Source: Terfezia claveryi
Taxonomy: Eukaryota > Ascomycota > Pezizomycetes > Pezizales > Pezizaceae
Direction of reading: 5' to 3'
DNA length: 64,000 bases
Assembly (NCBI GenBank): GCA_015179025.1
Contig: WHUX01000067.1
Location: 186,001 to 250,000 of the forward strand
Shown piece after piece: positions 1-15,370 of this stretch. The position numbers were made by a program, and so were the translations under genes. Position 1 is the first letter of the stretch. Each line of letters begins with the position of its first letter. Under the pieces are notes generated by a model. That model was given only the letters and a program-made list of their open reading frames with translations, made no database searches and was not told the DNA's origin.

Positions 1-125
1 TCCTCCGCCTGTCCACCCACTTGCTGCAGCGATTTGCCTCTATCTCATCCTTCGAGATACTTTTTCTTCGACGCCCTCTCCTTGGAGTGTCAATCACCTC
101 CTTCTACAAGCAATAATTATTCATC

Positions 126-1627
126 ATGCCGTCCGGACACGTCGACAATGCGATTGGTATTGCTAATTTGCCTAACCAGAGGCACAAGATCGTTGCAAAG
201 AGGTCAGCACTACTCCTTATGTAACTCTTTGATGAGGAACACGGGCTAACGTTGAATATAGAGGCGCGGCCTTCACGATAATGGTGGTGGGAGAGAGTGG
301 CTTGGGAAAGACGACCTTCGTGAACACCCTATTTAGCACAACCATCAAAAACTATGCGGAACATCGTCTGCGTCACAAGAAGCAAATGGACAAGACTGTA
401 CAACACCCCCGAACTGGCTTGAGCACTGTATACTTACTGGTTATAGGTCGAGATTGCTATCACCAAAGCTGAATTGGAGGAGAAATTCTTCAAAGGTACT
501 ATTCCATATCAACATTAGCTAGCTCATGCAGATACGGAAACTAAAATGTATTTCTGCCCTACAGTTAGGCTTACGGTTATCGACACCCCTGGCTTCGGAG
601 ACTACGTCAACAACCGGGATTCATGGATGCCGATAGTCGAGTTTCTAGACGACCAGCATGAATCTTACATGTTACAGGAGCAGCAACCTCGTCGTACTGA
701 TAAGATCGATCTCCGTGTCCACGCTTGTTTATACTTCATCCGACCAACAGGTCACACACTTAAGCCTTTGGACATCGAAGTTATGAAAAGACTATGTACC
801 CGTGTGAACTTGATCCCAGTGGTTGCTAAGGCGGATACTCTTTCCCCTGCAGACCTTGCCAAGTTCAAGCAGAGGGTATGTCGAAGACACGATCTAGGCA
901 ACGTGAAATTCCGTTAACAATTTCTTAGATTCGTGCAGTTGTCGAGGCTCAAGGAATCAAGATCTACCAGCCACCAATTGAGGAGGATGATGAAGCTGCC
1001 GCACAGCATGCTCGCAGTCTCATGGTATGTACTTTATTCACTCGACTGTCGACTGAACATCATTAAATCTAATAATGTTTTAGGCTGCTATGCCATTTGC
1101 CGTCATTGGCTCAGAGAAGGATGTCAAGACATCTGATGCGCGCATCGTCAAGGGTCGCCAGTATAGTTGGGGTGTTGCTGAGGTTGAGAACGAAGACCAC
1201 TGCGACTTTAAGAAACTCCGCAGTATCTTGATCCGCACTCACATGCTCGACCTTATCCACACCACCGAAGAGCAACATTATGAGGCTTACCGTGCATCTC
1301 AGATGGAAACCAGGAAGTTCGGCGAGGCCAGGCCAAGGAAGCTCGACAACCCCAAGTTCAAGGAGGAGGAGGAGAACCTTAGGAAGAGATTCACGGAACA
1401 AGTCAAGAAGGAGGAGGCTAGGTTCAGGCAATGGGAACAGAAGTTGATCTCCGAGAGGGACCGATTGAACAAGGATTTGGAATCCACACATGCTGCGTAT
1501 GGCCCCGCATTTCCAAAAATGAATTAGATGCGTTGTCTAACGGATTTCTTTGAGCAGTATCAAGCAACTAGAGTTAGAGCTTGAACAAATGCAAGGTAAC
1601 GTGGCCAGGAGTCATGGCAGGCGCTAA
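126..1627 (+). CDS. CDC12: Septin, Cdc12/AspC group
   Basis: Septins are GTP-binding proteins that assemble into filaments and rings at septation sites and hyphal tips. I read seven exons: 126-202, 262-397, 447-495, 565-875, 929-1024, 1084-1496 and 1558-1627, giving about 383 residues, close to the family's usual length. The N terminus has the [10 protein letters not shown] stretch, then the P-loop GESGLGKTT (G1), DTPGFGD (G3) and AKAD (G4), the septin unique element, and a C-terminal coiled coil beginning near [15 protein letters not shown]. The NLPNQR and FRQWEQ segments match yeast Cdc12 better than Cdc3, Cdc10 or Cdc11, so the group is inferred from remembered sequences. Every intron has GT-AG ends and keeps frame. 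The short last exon encodes the end of the coiled coil and is missed if the sixth intron is not removed. Confidence 0.93.
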
Positions 1628-2066
1628 ATGCTGTACTAGTTGTGGGGGATTACGGAGAACGACATGATATCAGCTGTTAATGGTTAATGGGGCTGGTAGT
1701 GCTGTGGAGAGTTCACTTGACCTGGGATTGGGGCACCTTAATTTCTCAGATAATAATTAAAGATGAGTTGTGTGATACCAGTTGAGTTTATTGAGATATG
1801 TTGTATTCTTTTTAAAAAGGTGTTCTGTCTCTGTGGGCTCTCCCCGTTCTTTCATTTATTTTTTTTCTTTTGGCACTTTACTCCATTTTAGTTTCTCTTA
1901 CCTTCAATTAGCCTACTTATCTGCGTACGATATCAATTTACTTTCTGTGTCTACATCTTTTCCTGTCATCAACCCCCTACTCACAATATTTTTCTGTCAT
2001 CTGTAAGGAGTATGAAATAATATCATAGTCCATTATATTGCAAACCCCTTGAAGTCAGGCGTCATC
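1628..2066. other. Intergenic, no gene seen
   Basis: This lies between the septin stop and the start chosen for the WD40 gene. It is T-rich around 1780-2000 and contains only a short reading frame without recognisable content. It presumably holds the septin 3' UTR and the WD40 promoter, but I see no distinctive site. Confidence 0.6.
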
Positions 2067-3375
2067 ATGCATGCTGGTAAGTCCATCCATGGTCATCCTT
2101 TACCAGGACCATTAAATTGACATACCGGTAACTCTGGTAAGTAAATAAAGTGCCCTGCCAAGAAAGCGCGACTCGCGCACCTAGCTAGGCCTTTCGTTAC
2201 TTGAGTAGCTTTAAGCTCTCAAGATATGTTCCGCACATAAATGCATATTTATTCATGGTTTTTCCAACGAACAAAACAGCTACCTTGACAGGCCATAATG
2301 GTACAGCAAGAACTAACTCCTGAGTTGAACTTGTGCTTTTGCATCGTAGCTAACATTAATGTTAACTAGGTGCCTGTCATTGTGTCACCTATAGCAACGG
2401 TGGGCAATATGTATATATCTTAGATGTTCTCCTCACATCTGCCACCTAAACTGACCCTGCATAGGTTTTAACCGGCGGTTCAGACCGGAAAATCCATCTC
2501 TACAACCCCAACACCTCAACGCTCATCCAGAAGTACGAAAAGGGCCACGGCTACGAAGTCCTTGACATAGCAGTAACCCACGACAACGAGAAACTCGGGA
2601 CTGTGGGGGGAGATCGGTTAGCGTTTTTATGGGATGTAGCTACGGCGAAGACGATAAGGAGATTTGAGGGACATGGGGCGAGGATTAATACTGTGGGATT
2701 CAATGCAGATGCAAGTGTGATGGTGACGGGGAGCTTTGATGCAACAGTGAGGTTTTGGGATTTGAAAAGTAGTGGATGGAAACCGATTATGATATGCGAA
2801 GAGGCGAAGGATAGTGTTATGGGGTTGAAGGTAGGCGGGTGGGAGGTATACACGGGGTGAGTTTTTCTGGTGAGTGAGAATTAGGATGAAATCTTGGGGT
2901 TGGATGGTGGCAGGGGGAGTGGAGTGCTGATGCTCGACCGTGCTGCAGGAGTGTCGATGGTCACCTGAGAACCTACGATCTCCGCATGGGCACCCTAGTT
3001 ACCGACCTTGTGGGCTATCCTATTACCTCTCTCTCCTTGACTACAGACTCGAATGGGATTCTCGTCTCAACGCTCGATTCCCACATCCGGTTATTCGATA
3101 AGTCCACTGGATCATGTTTACAGACCTATACCGGTGGCCACGTGAACAAGGACTATCGAATCCGGAGTTGTATAGGTGGACCAGGTGAAGCGTGGATTTT
3201 GACGGGAAGTGAGGACGGAAAGGTTGTGGCGTATGATTTACTGGAAGGAAGGGAGGTGGCGAGTCTGAAGGGCCAGCATGGAGGGAAGGTGGTCAGTGCA
3301 GTGGGGTTTCATCCCAAGGGGAAGCAGTGGGTTAGTGTGGGAGTTGATGGTGAGTTATTGAGGTTGTGGGCTTAA
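2067..3375 (+). CDS. WD40-repeat protein, MORG1/WDR83-like
   Basis: MORG1-type proteins are single seven-blade WD40 propellers that act as scaffolds in MAPK signalling and are also found with spliceosomes; the role here is by homology only. I read exons 2067-2076, 2280-2300, 2370-2410, 2465-2856 and 2949-3375, giving 296 residues. The first three exons are tiny and supply the start of blade 1 (ATLTGHNG, then VTYSNGGQY), joining in frame to VLTGGSDRKIHLYNP. Later blades show LAFLWDV, TVRFWDLK, LRTYDLR, IRLFDKS and GKVVAYDLLEG, ending in LRLWA. The ATG at 2067 with its GTAAGT donor is the best start I can find, but the 203-nt first intron is long for this window. The gene converges on the SNW gene downstream. 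Confidence 0.82.
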
Positions 3376-3769
3376 TGCTGAATTGATACTGACTCCAGGC
3401 AAATGGATAGGCTCCGTATGCGTTTGGGGAAGCTGAGAGTAGTCCCAGCAAGTCATATTGATTTAGATCCACGGTTACTGCACTCCACAGCATAATAAAT
3501 ACAGCAGGCATGATGGGCGTCGTAACACAAGTATATGAAATTCTCCCAATTTTTCGTTTTCCGCTATTAATATACAATATAACCAAACAAAACTTAATAA
3601 CATTACGGTATGAATGCTCGCATCAACTGCAAAAGAGACCCTAATTACCAACCCATAACCCATGCACATCAATAAAACGGATAGAAACTCTCATCTCAAA
3701 GACATAAAACATCAACGCGTATATGATCCGCTCCACTGCTGCATTATCTATCATCTTTCACCCACCCGT

Positions 3770-5780
3770 CTAATCGTCCTCATCCTCCACCCTTGCCCTC
3801 TTACTATCTAACCTCTCCCCCCCTCCCCTCTCCTGCAACCCATGTTTCTTCCCACCTCCATCCCCACCCCTCTTCGTGCTCTTCTCCACCTCTTGCAAAA
3901 ACTGGTCAATCCCATACACATCCCCGCCACTAACAGCCTTCTCAAACTGCACTGGCCCATCTCGCTCCCCCACATCTGCCGCCCCTTTGAACCCATGCGC
4001 AGCCTTCCCCAAAACATCGAATCGCTTCTCTTTTTTAAAACGCTCAAGCTCGGTAGTTGCTGCGTCTTCGTCATATTCTTGGTCAGTGTTGGTCCGCGGG
4101 CGGTAGATGTGGGAGGCAGCTTCGGCGGCGGAGAATAGGGGCTTATCGTAGGCTTGATCTTCGTTGAATCCGGTGGCAAAGGCAGAGGTCTGGGAGAAGA
4201 GACGGGAGTCGTACATGCTTTCGGCGGAGGTGGAAGGTTTGGCAAGCTAGAGTATTGAGGTGACCAGTCAGTAAATACATATAAATGCACAGGTTGGGTG
4301 GTGGGCGTACTCCTAAAGCAATCTTTTCACCAATATCCCTCCCTTGCTCCCGAGCCATCTGCTGCATCCTCCTCTCTGTTCCCATCTTCCCCATACGTAA
4401 CTGTCTCTTTGCTTCCTCGTTCCTCTCTCTCCTCATCTTCTCTCTCTCTCTCCTCGCCTCGTCATCCTCAGAATCACTTCTTCTCTCATCCTCACTATCA
4501 CTCACACTTCTTGACCTACTCCGTGGGCTTCGGCTTCTTTCGCTCCCACTCTCATTTGCATTCCTACTCATTGATCTACCCCTACCACCCCCAGCCCCAT
4601 GTCCTGCATGAGCCTCCCTAGCCTTCTGCGCAAGCTGCCGTAAATGCTCCTCTTTCGCAGCTTTCTCCTTCTCCGCAAGCTTCTGCTGCATCATCGCCCT
4701 CTGCCTAACTTCCTCTCTAGCATGTCTATCCGCTGTAAATAACGCTTCCGCAAACTGCGCAAATTTATCATTAATAGTAACATCCTGTAGCCCTCTCCCA
4801 TCCGCCGCTAACCGCTTATCAAGGGGGACTGTATACCCCTTTGGATTTTTCCAGTTCGATATCGGCGGGGGTATAGTCCATGCCTCCTGGTCCGCCGCAG
4901 TAAGCTTCCTTGGAGGGGAATGCATAACGGGCGCTGGAGGCGACGGTGGGCCACGAGGGATTTTCTTGTGTTTGAATTTCGGAGGCTCCATGGGGTCGAC
5001 TTGTTTCTCGACAATTTTAATTATACGTTCATTCTTCTTCCCGCTATTCCCCATATGATCACTTGGTGTGTATCGAACATATGTAGGTTCCTTCCTCTGT
5101 GTTCCCTTGAGTACCTTCGGTCTCTGCGCAGCTACAGCCCCGCTAACAAGTTTCTCCAATGCCTGCCTCGTTTTCTCTGCCTGCGCAGCAACCTCTTCCT
5201 CGGAGGGGCGCTCTAGGCTTATTTCGCCCATATCAGCGCGTTGGCGGAGCGGGATCAGGTCTTTGAATTGCGCGTGGACGATGCGCTTCTCGTCGTGGCC
5301 CTGCCTGGCGATGGCATCGTATTTAACGGCGCCAGTGGAGTCAACTTGCAGGGCGAGGGATTTGGAGGAGGTGGAGGTGTGCCGCCGGCCCATATCGAGA
5401 GGGTATTGCGCGATCAGAATTTCAGGGAAGGCGCCGCCATCGCCGAAGTCTTCGGCATTTCGAGGGCGCCAGGCAGAGCGTTTTCCATAGGGAGGGGGGC
5501 CGGATTTCTAGGTGAGGCTCCCGGGAGGGGGGGAAGTTAGCTATGTGTGTGAATTCGGGTGCTTTAAGAGGGCATAAAGAACGGAAAAAGATAGCATCGG
5601 CCTCATGGGTTGAAGAATGAAGCTCGAACGAGTAAAACCTGAACTCACCTTCAACACTAGTTGTGCTTCCTCACAACCCCCTAGTATTCTCGCCACAGGT
5701 TTAGATGTCGGTTCTGGTTCACCGCTGCTGTGTTTTGGGGCGGGAAGGATGCTCGTGAGGGACGCTGCGACTGAGGTCAT
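3770..5780 (-). CDS. PRP45: SNW/SKIP-domain splicing factor Prp45
   Basis: SNW proteins (yeast Prp45, human SKIP) belong to the NineTeen-related complex and the catalytic spliceosome, and in animals also act as transcription co-regulators. Exons are 5780-5649, 5507-4311 and 4246-3770, giving 601 residues, as in other filamentous fungi. The first exon encodes MTSVAASL and LPAPKHSS. The second starts in PPYGKR, continues through GDGGAFPEI and AQYPLDMG, and includes the name-giving SNWKNPKGYTVPLDKR segment. It is followed by an arginine/serine- and charge-rich coiled stretch. The third exon encodes the conserved SMYDSRLFSQ segment and a low-complexity C terminus. Both introns have GT-AG ends and keep frame. 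The tail converges on the WD40 gene about 395 nt away. Confidence 0.95.
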
Positions 5781-6085
5781 AGTTGGATGTGGTTAAGGTC
5801 TGCTGCGATTGTGGACGTCGTGGTGGAGGTAAATACAAATAGCTTGTAGGCGTGATGTCGAGAAAGCCGTGCCAAGACTGAACAAGGAGATTGTTTCATA
5901 CAGCACGTGATACATAGAGACGAGTTGAGTGTCCAACATACACGAGCCGGAAAAATATTCAAGATGCTGATAGAAAAACAGAGAGGGCTGAATGAGAATG
6001 GAACGCGTATACACTGCACTAATGCCCCCCCACATTGCAAATTATCTTGTTCCAAAATAGATCCCAATCGATGAATTACAGCACT

Positions 6086-7727
6086 TCACAGTCCATCCAA
6101 AGTTAGCTGCTCGCTCTTGTTGCCTAGCTTCGATATCTGCAAGAACACATCCGTGCCATAGCCCTCAAGACTGTAGAGATTGGAAGAATCAGCATCAATC
6201 CTTGGACCAGTATCTTGCTTATCTCGACTTACCTATGAAGTTCCAAACTCCCAGCCCAATACTCCGCATATACCCTACTCATAGGCAAACCAATCCCTAG
6301 TCTCAAATTTGGCGGTCGGCTGGTCAACGACGACAAAGAAGACTCTTCCCTGGAACCAACTTTCCTTGGGCCTATATTTATACTACTCTGGTGGCCCACA
6401 ATACTACTGGTATGTGTATGGGAGTTTAGCAATTCCTGCATCGTCGCTGCCATAGTCGGCACCCTTGCAAAGTTCTCTAGTCTGGCCTGTGACCTTGTGC
6501 CTTTGCTAAAGGACCATAAGTGGGGAAGCTCATCAGGTGGTATACCCCCTCCTTGATCGGACACCCTGAATATAATATGTTGCGGTGCATGACAAATCAG
6601 CACTCTTATGACTGGTAATTTCGTTGTAGGCGATGCTGGGTGATGTTTCTCAATTGTGGCTTGTATGGAGTTCCGAAGAAGCTCGCCAATCATGTACTCA
6701 AGATGGCTTAATATATATGGGAATATGGTATCCGTATGTCCTTCTATCTCAATTTCAGGCACAGGAGAGTCCGGGCCAAATGCTTCTCTGGCGAGGTTTT
6801 GTGCTAGTTTTCCACAACGTTCGACAACTTCTTTGGCATTACATCGTAGAAAGACTTCTCCAACGAAGTCGGGGTGGCTGTTTGGTTGCTGAAAGGCGCT
6901 TGAATCAGGAAAGTGGAAAGGGGAGTTGAAAGTATCAGTGAGGGCTATGTGCTGTTCCGCAATCACACGTCGTGATATCCTCTACCGTAGCGGGCCCAGT
7001 CAGCTTCGTTCTAGCATATATTTCAGGGCCCGTAGGAGACATACACTTCGGAGCAACTTGTTCATAAACCTGTCAATTTCAGCAGCTGGCACCAGATCTT
7101 TGCACTCCAAAACCCCCATTGCTAGGTTTGGTATTATGGTCAAATGCTCCCTGAGCATATTCTTGACAATACTGCAAAATCTATCATTGTCCTCTATGGT
7201 TTTGATTTCGGGCACCTTCCGCAGGGTATCAAATGCCTTGTAATAGAGGTCATAGACGTGGGACATGTGGGGGTTCGTAACTACGACATAAGGCAGCTTC
7301 TGCATATCCCTAATACGATCTATGAGGGGCATCAGCTTCAAGATACTTTGTTCGAGGTCCAGGACCCTCTCGGTGACTCACGTGCTATCCTTATAGGCAG
7401 CTCCGAACGAACATAGTTCGCAGAGTTCAGTATCCTTACTTCATCTAAATTGCGCCCGCCGAAGAAAATAAGCTGGCGCAGAGAGATAGGTCGTGCAGGT
7501 TTGTCTACATATGAATCGAGCACAGAAGATGAGCGCCATCGCAGGTTCGGAGCTAGATTGGGAGTTAGAGCTATGGCCGCTGGTTGCTGAGTGGAATTGT
7601 CCCGTCGAAGGGTTGTCTGGAGGGCCCGCCATGGGACAGAAGGTAGTGGGTTGGGCGTGAAGCGGATTGAGCGGGCAATCAAGGCCTTATGGCAGTGCCA
7701 TGGCAATTGTGATAGACTGGGCGGCAT
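6086..7727 (-). CDS. Mitochondrial PDK/BCKDK-family protein kinase
   Basis: This family phosphorylates and inactivates the E1 subunit of mitochondrial 2-oxoacid dehydrogenase complexes (pyruvate or branched-chain). Exons are 7727-7382, 7319-7045, 6981-6233 and 6170-6086, giving 484 residues. The N terminus is basic and serine-rich, as expected of a mitochondrial presequence. The alpha-helical domain contains NPHMSHVYDLYYKAFDTL and the AEQHIALTD histidine box. The GHKL ATP-binding fold follows with an N-box (GELLRNSIQAT), a G1 box (SDQGGGIP) and a G2 box (LGIGLPMSRVYAEYW). The last small exon supplies EGYGTDVFLQI. Which substrate complex it serves cannot be decided by eye; fungi have several paralogues. 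It is transcribed divergently from the deubiquitinase gene. Confidence 0.9.
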
Positions 7728-8782
7728 TGCTGGTGGAATGCATGGGAATTAGGGGATTAGGGAATTAGGTACGGATATGCTGCTATTATGTAGAGCCAGG
7801 CGAAAGGTCTTGGGGTAGGAGAGCGCATGAAAATTAGGTCGGTACTTTACATATTTGCTTTGTGTCACCTACAGCCTTGTAAGGCACAAATTACTGCAGG
7901 ACGGCGAGAATCATTCTGCATCGATGGGATATTGCAGCTGTCGGGAGACCTACCTACCTTGAGCGTTTACCGGTATCTTATGAGAATATAACGTTAATAC
8001 GTGGGGAAGGTGATGTCATGGGAGCTGTTGGGTCTACCTACTATGTACCTACCTACTTGTAGGGGCCAATACGAGTTGTAGCCCCACAGCAGGTACGAGT
8101 GAACCAGTAAGGCAGAGGTAGAGACAGAGGTAGTGGCAGAGGTAGTGGCAGAGGAGTGCGCTTACCGGTGTTTTCAACTCTGTCGCGTGTTCTGTACATC
8201 TATGTAGCCCAGTAACTTCTAACTGTAGATGCCCCAGATGAAGTGGGGCATTAGCGCCACGCCAAGCTCCCCTCTTCGCCCCTCGCGCGGTCCTGACGCC
8301 AAGAAGCCCACCTGTGCCTGCCGTCCGGTACGGTGGTACGTCAATTCTCTTTGTGAGAGCTCTACATCTAGTGACTGTGAATATTCCCTGGCAGTATCTC
8401 TGCGACTGGCGTCCTGAGTAAGCGGTTTAGCTGAAGTTTTACCTTACAGCTCTCGAGATCTAGTCCTGTGGTCTCTACTTACTTAAGTACTACCCCCCTC
8501 CGAAACCGAAACTACCACCACGCCTCACCTCACTCCCACCACGCATTTATCTCATAGAGTTCCTTCCGCCAGCTTCTACAGCGTGGCTGCAGGGAGTTGG
8601 TTTACTAGATCTGACATTCTAATATACAGTAGCTGCAATTCAGATATTTCTTAAATTGGCCTTCGGTGTATCACCGCTTCGGGATTCACACCAAGCACAC
8701 CAAGTACTACACCCATCACGACCTCTTCGTTCCCTCCAGCGTACCCTGAGCACCCAAGGTGGTGGTTGTGAGATTTGTCAAC
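7728..8782. other. Divergent intergenic region, no gene seen
   Basis: This separates the divergent kinase and deubiquitinase genes and should hold both promoters. It has short iterations of TACCTACC-like sequence near 7950-8060 and of GGTAGTGGCAGA near 8115-8155. The short open frames present look unselected. Confidence 0.55.
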
Positions 8783-12998
<4,216 letters not shown>

Positions 12999-14041
12999 TT
13001 CATCTGGCATTCGCATGTCCTTTGTCTGAGGGGTCCTTTCGTATTTCTGGTTATCTTTTCACCTTTAGTATTTCCTTTTGATTCTTTTGGCGGAGATGTT
13101 GTCTTGAAGTTTGTTGGGTTCAGTCAGAGCTATATGACATCGGGCTGTCGGTCGCTTAAAATCGATGAGACGATGATAATGGATCATGGGTGGCGGCCTG
13201 GATATCATTACTGGCTCCAATAGTGCATACTACTAAAGCTCATTCTATACCACTGAGATTATCTGGTTCGTTCGTTTCTGAGGATAGTTTGAGTGAGCAA
13301 CAAAGAGAGTATAGTCCAACCTAAGCATTGAAGCAACAGAGGCAGCTCCAGCATTGTCATTTCGCTCAAAAGCATATACTGTTAAGAGATAAGTATCATA
13401 AGCTTACCCTGTACCATTCTCTTCTTCTACAGGGCCTCCTCATCCTCCCTGTATCCCCGCAGCATGGATCCGTCATAGCTACCGGATCAAAATTAATATC
13501 GAACCACAAACGAAGATCCTCAGTATTAGACCTACAGGCATGCTCCTATACCTACTTCCTCCCCCTTTCTTTGCTATGTATACAACGGGATATAATGGGC
13601 TAATATAATGTGATTGTTACATTTCCGGGGGGTCTATAGGTGTAAAAGGTTTGAGACAGCAGTTGAAGTGTCCGGTGTATAAACAGTGGGGGCAGGATTA
13701 TTCGATTGCAGTTATGGGGTACTATTTATGGGGAAAGTGAGATGAAGGGATACTTATCAAGCCTAGAGTGGGAGACGCTCGAATAAGTATATCGGTGTCG
13801 GGCTGTTCAGTATTTTGGTGGTGTTTAGTTCTTTGCTTTCTATACTCAAGAAATCTTTCCCCTTGTAGACGGAATCCTTAGGGTAAAATATGCTATTTGG
13901 GAGCGAACGGTCTTAAGTAATTTCACCGCTTATTCGAAAGAAATAGGTGGTAGTTCGTAATATCAAAAAATTGTTCATTATCGTCCTTACAAGGACTGAA
14001 ATACATGGGAATTAGGAGAACAAGGTATATAATATAGTTGC
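12999..14041. other. Convergent intergenic region, no gene seen
   Basis: Both flanking genes end here. I found only short frames without family resemblance and no clear repeat. It presumably contains two 3' UTRs. Confidence 0.55.
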
Positions 14042-14949
14042 TCACACGTAGCCTAGAGGTGTGATGTTAGAAATTCCATTTTGTTTTATATGCCTTGTGG
14101 ATTGATACGAGTGTCATATACGGCGACACCCGGAAATTATTGTGGGATGTGATAACGCACCTTTCCTAGCGCCCTGGAAAAAGAACTTCACGACAAACAC
14201 CTGCAGGGCCGCCATAGTGACCATAATAAAGACCTCAACCAGCGAGAATTTAAGGATTCGAGACTCAGTGGATCGCACGGTGGAGAAGTTGCGGTTTTCT
14301 CGGGTGCGGAAGTATTTCTGGTTGCGGGAGATTGTGGAGAGTTGTCCGGAGATCTTGAAGAGGGATTCTTCTAGTCCAGACATGTGTTCGGCAGGGGCAG
14401 CCTCCTTTGTTGGAATCTCGGCTCGTTCTTCGTTCTCGACCTATTATATAAACAACCGGTCAGGACCAGAACTTCGTCTGAGCATATGAAGCCATTGGCC
14501 CAGGTAAGGCATATCGGGAGCTTGATTGGAGTGAAGGGGAGAGGGGGCACTGACAGCAATTTCAAAGTCCACCATCTTCTCTGCAAAGGTTGACATGTCA
14601 TTGGAAAAGCAGAATTTGTATTCCCCAATTTCGTTGGCAGTGAAAACAAAGTCCCCTTGTCGTTCCTTGCTTCCATCCAGAATGACCTTCTGGGTAGGCC
14701 CATGGACAACGTAGTCAATATCGAAGGAACCTCCCGATTGCACCTATGCAAACATTAGTGCAGTTCTCGATTCGAATGACAACAAGATGCCCATACAGCA
14801 AAGTAAAACGCCACTTTCAATGCTTTCTTGTCGACCTGTGCGTAGAAGCATGTCCTCTCGTTTGCCGCAAGCTTGTACGTAAGGGCGGTTCCGGCTACGA
14901 TGTTAAAGAGTGCCAGCATAGCTGCACTGATGAGCAATAACTGCCGCAT
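14042..14949 (-). CDS. p24 (emp24/gp25L) cargo receptor, Erp-type
   Basis: p24 proteins cycle between ER and Golgi in COPII/COPI vesicles and sort cargo such as GPI-anchored proteins. Exons are 14949-14797, 14743-14555, 14440-14161 and 14052-14042, giving 210 residues, the family's usual size. A signal peptide (MRQLLLISAAMLALFNIVAG) precedes a GOLD domain with two cysteines (NERTCFYAQ and EYKFCFSND) that should form the conserved disulfide. A coiled stem (NQKYFRTRENRNFSTVRSTESR) and one membrane span (VEVFIMVTMAALQVFVVKFF) follow. The last exon is only 11 nt and changes the tail from an untypical read-through to KGYV, a usual ending in this subfamily. Exact paralogue (Erp2/3/4) is not assigned. 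Confidence 0.92.
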
Positions 14950-15370
14950 GATGGATCTATACGGTGTCGATGTTCCCTTAGAGTGGTTTTGTTGGGGGTT
15001 GATTTGTGGAATCTTCGTAGAGGGACTGGAAGAAACGATCCACGGTCAAAGAATGCTTATGCTTAAAGTCGCATGTGGCATCAATTCGAGACCTAAATCT
15101 ACCTTGGGTCAGTATTTGTGGGGCCGGCATCCTGCGCTACTACATGCGTCCATCTCACATGACCCATTCCGGGATGCGTTCCACCCTCGCGATCATCAGG
15201 TCCACACAATAGCCCTTGATGAAATAGCTGGACGATTTCCCTGAGCTTCGGAAGCTTCCATCACTACGGCCTCCACTCCGCCCCAGCGATGCCATTTATT
15301 CTCGACCTGCTTCGCGCCCCCCAGAAACTGCTTCTCGACCGCTGATATATATTCCATTCCACCGCCTGGC
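14950..15370. other. Divergent intergenic region, no gene seen
   Basis: This separates the divergent p24 and SUMO-protease genes. It is moderately GC-rich toward 15300. No distinctive regulatory motif was recognised. Confidence 0.5.

Noticed and set aside
1111..1491. Minus-strand 126-codon frame over the septin gene
   Set aside because: Antisense shadow of the coiled-coil exon; no family resemblance.
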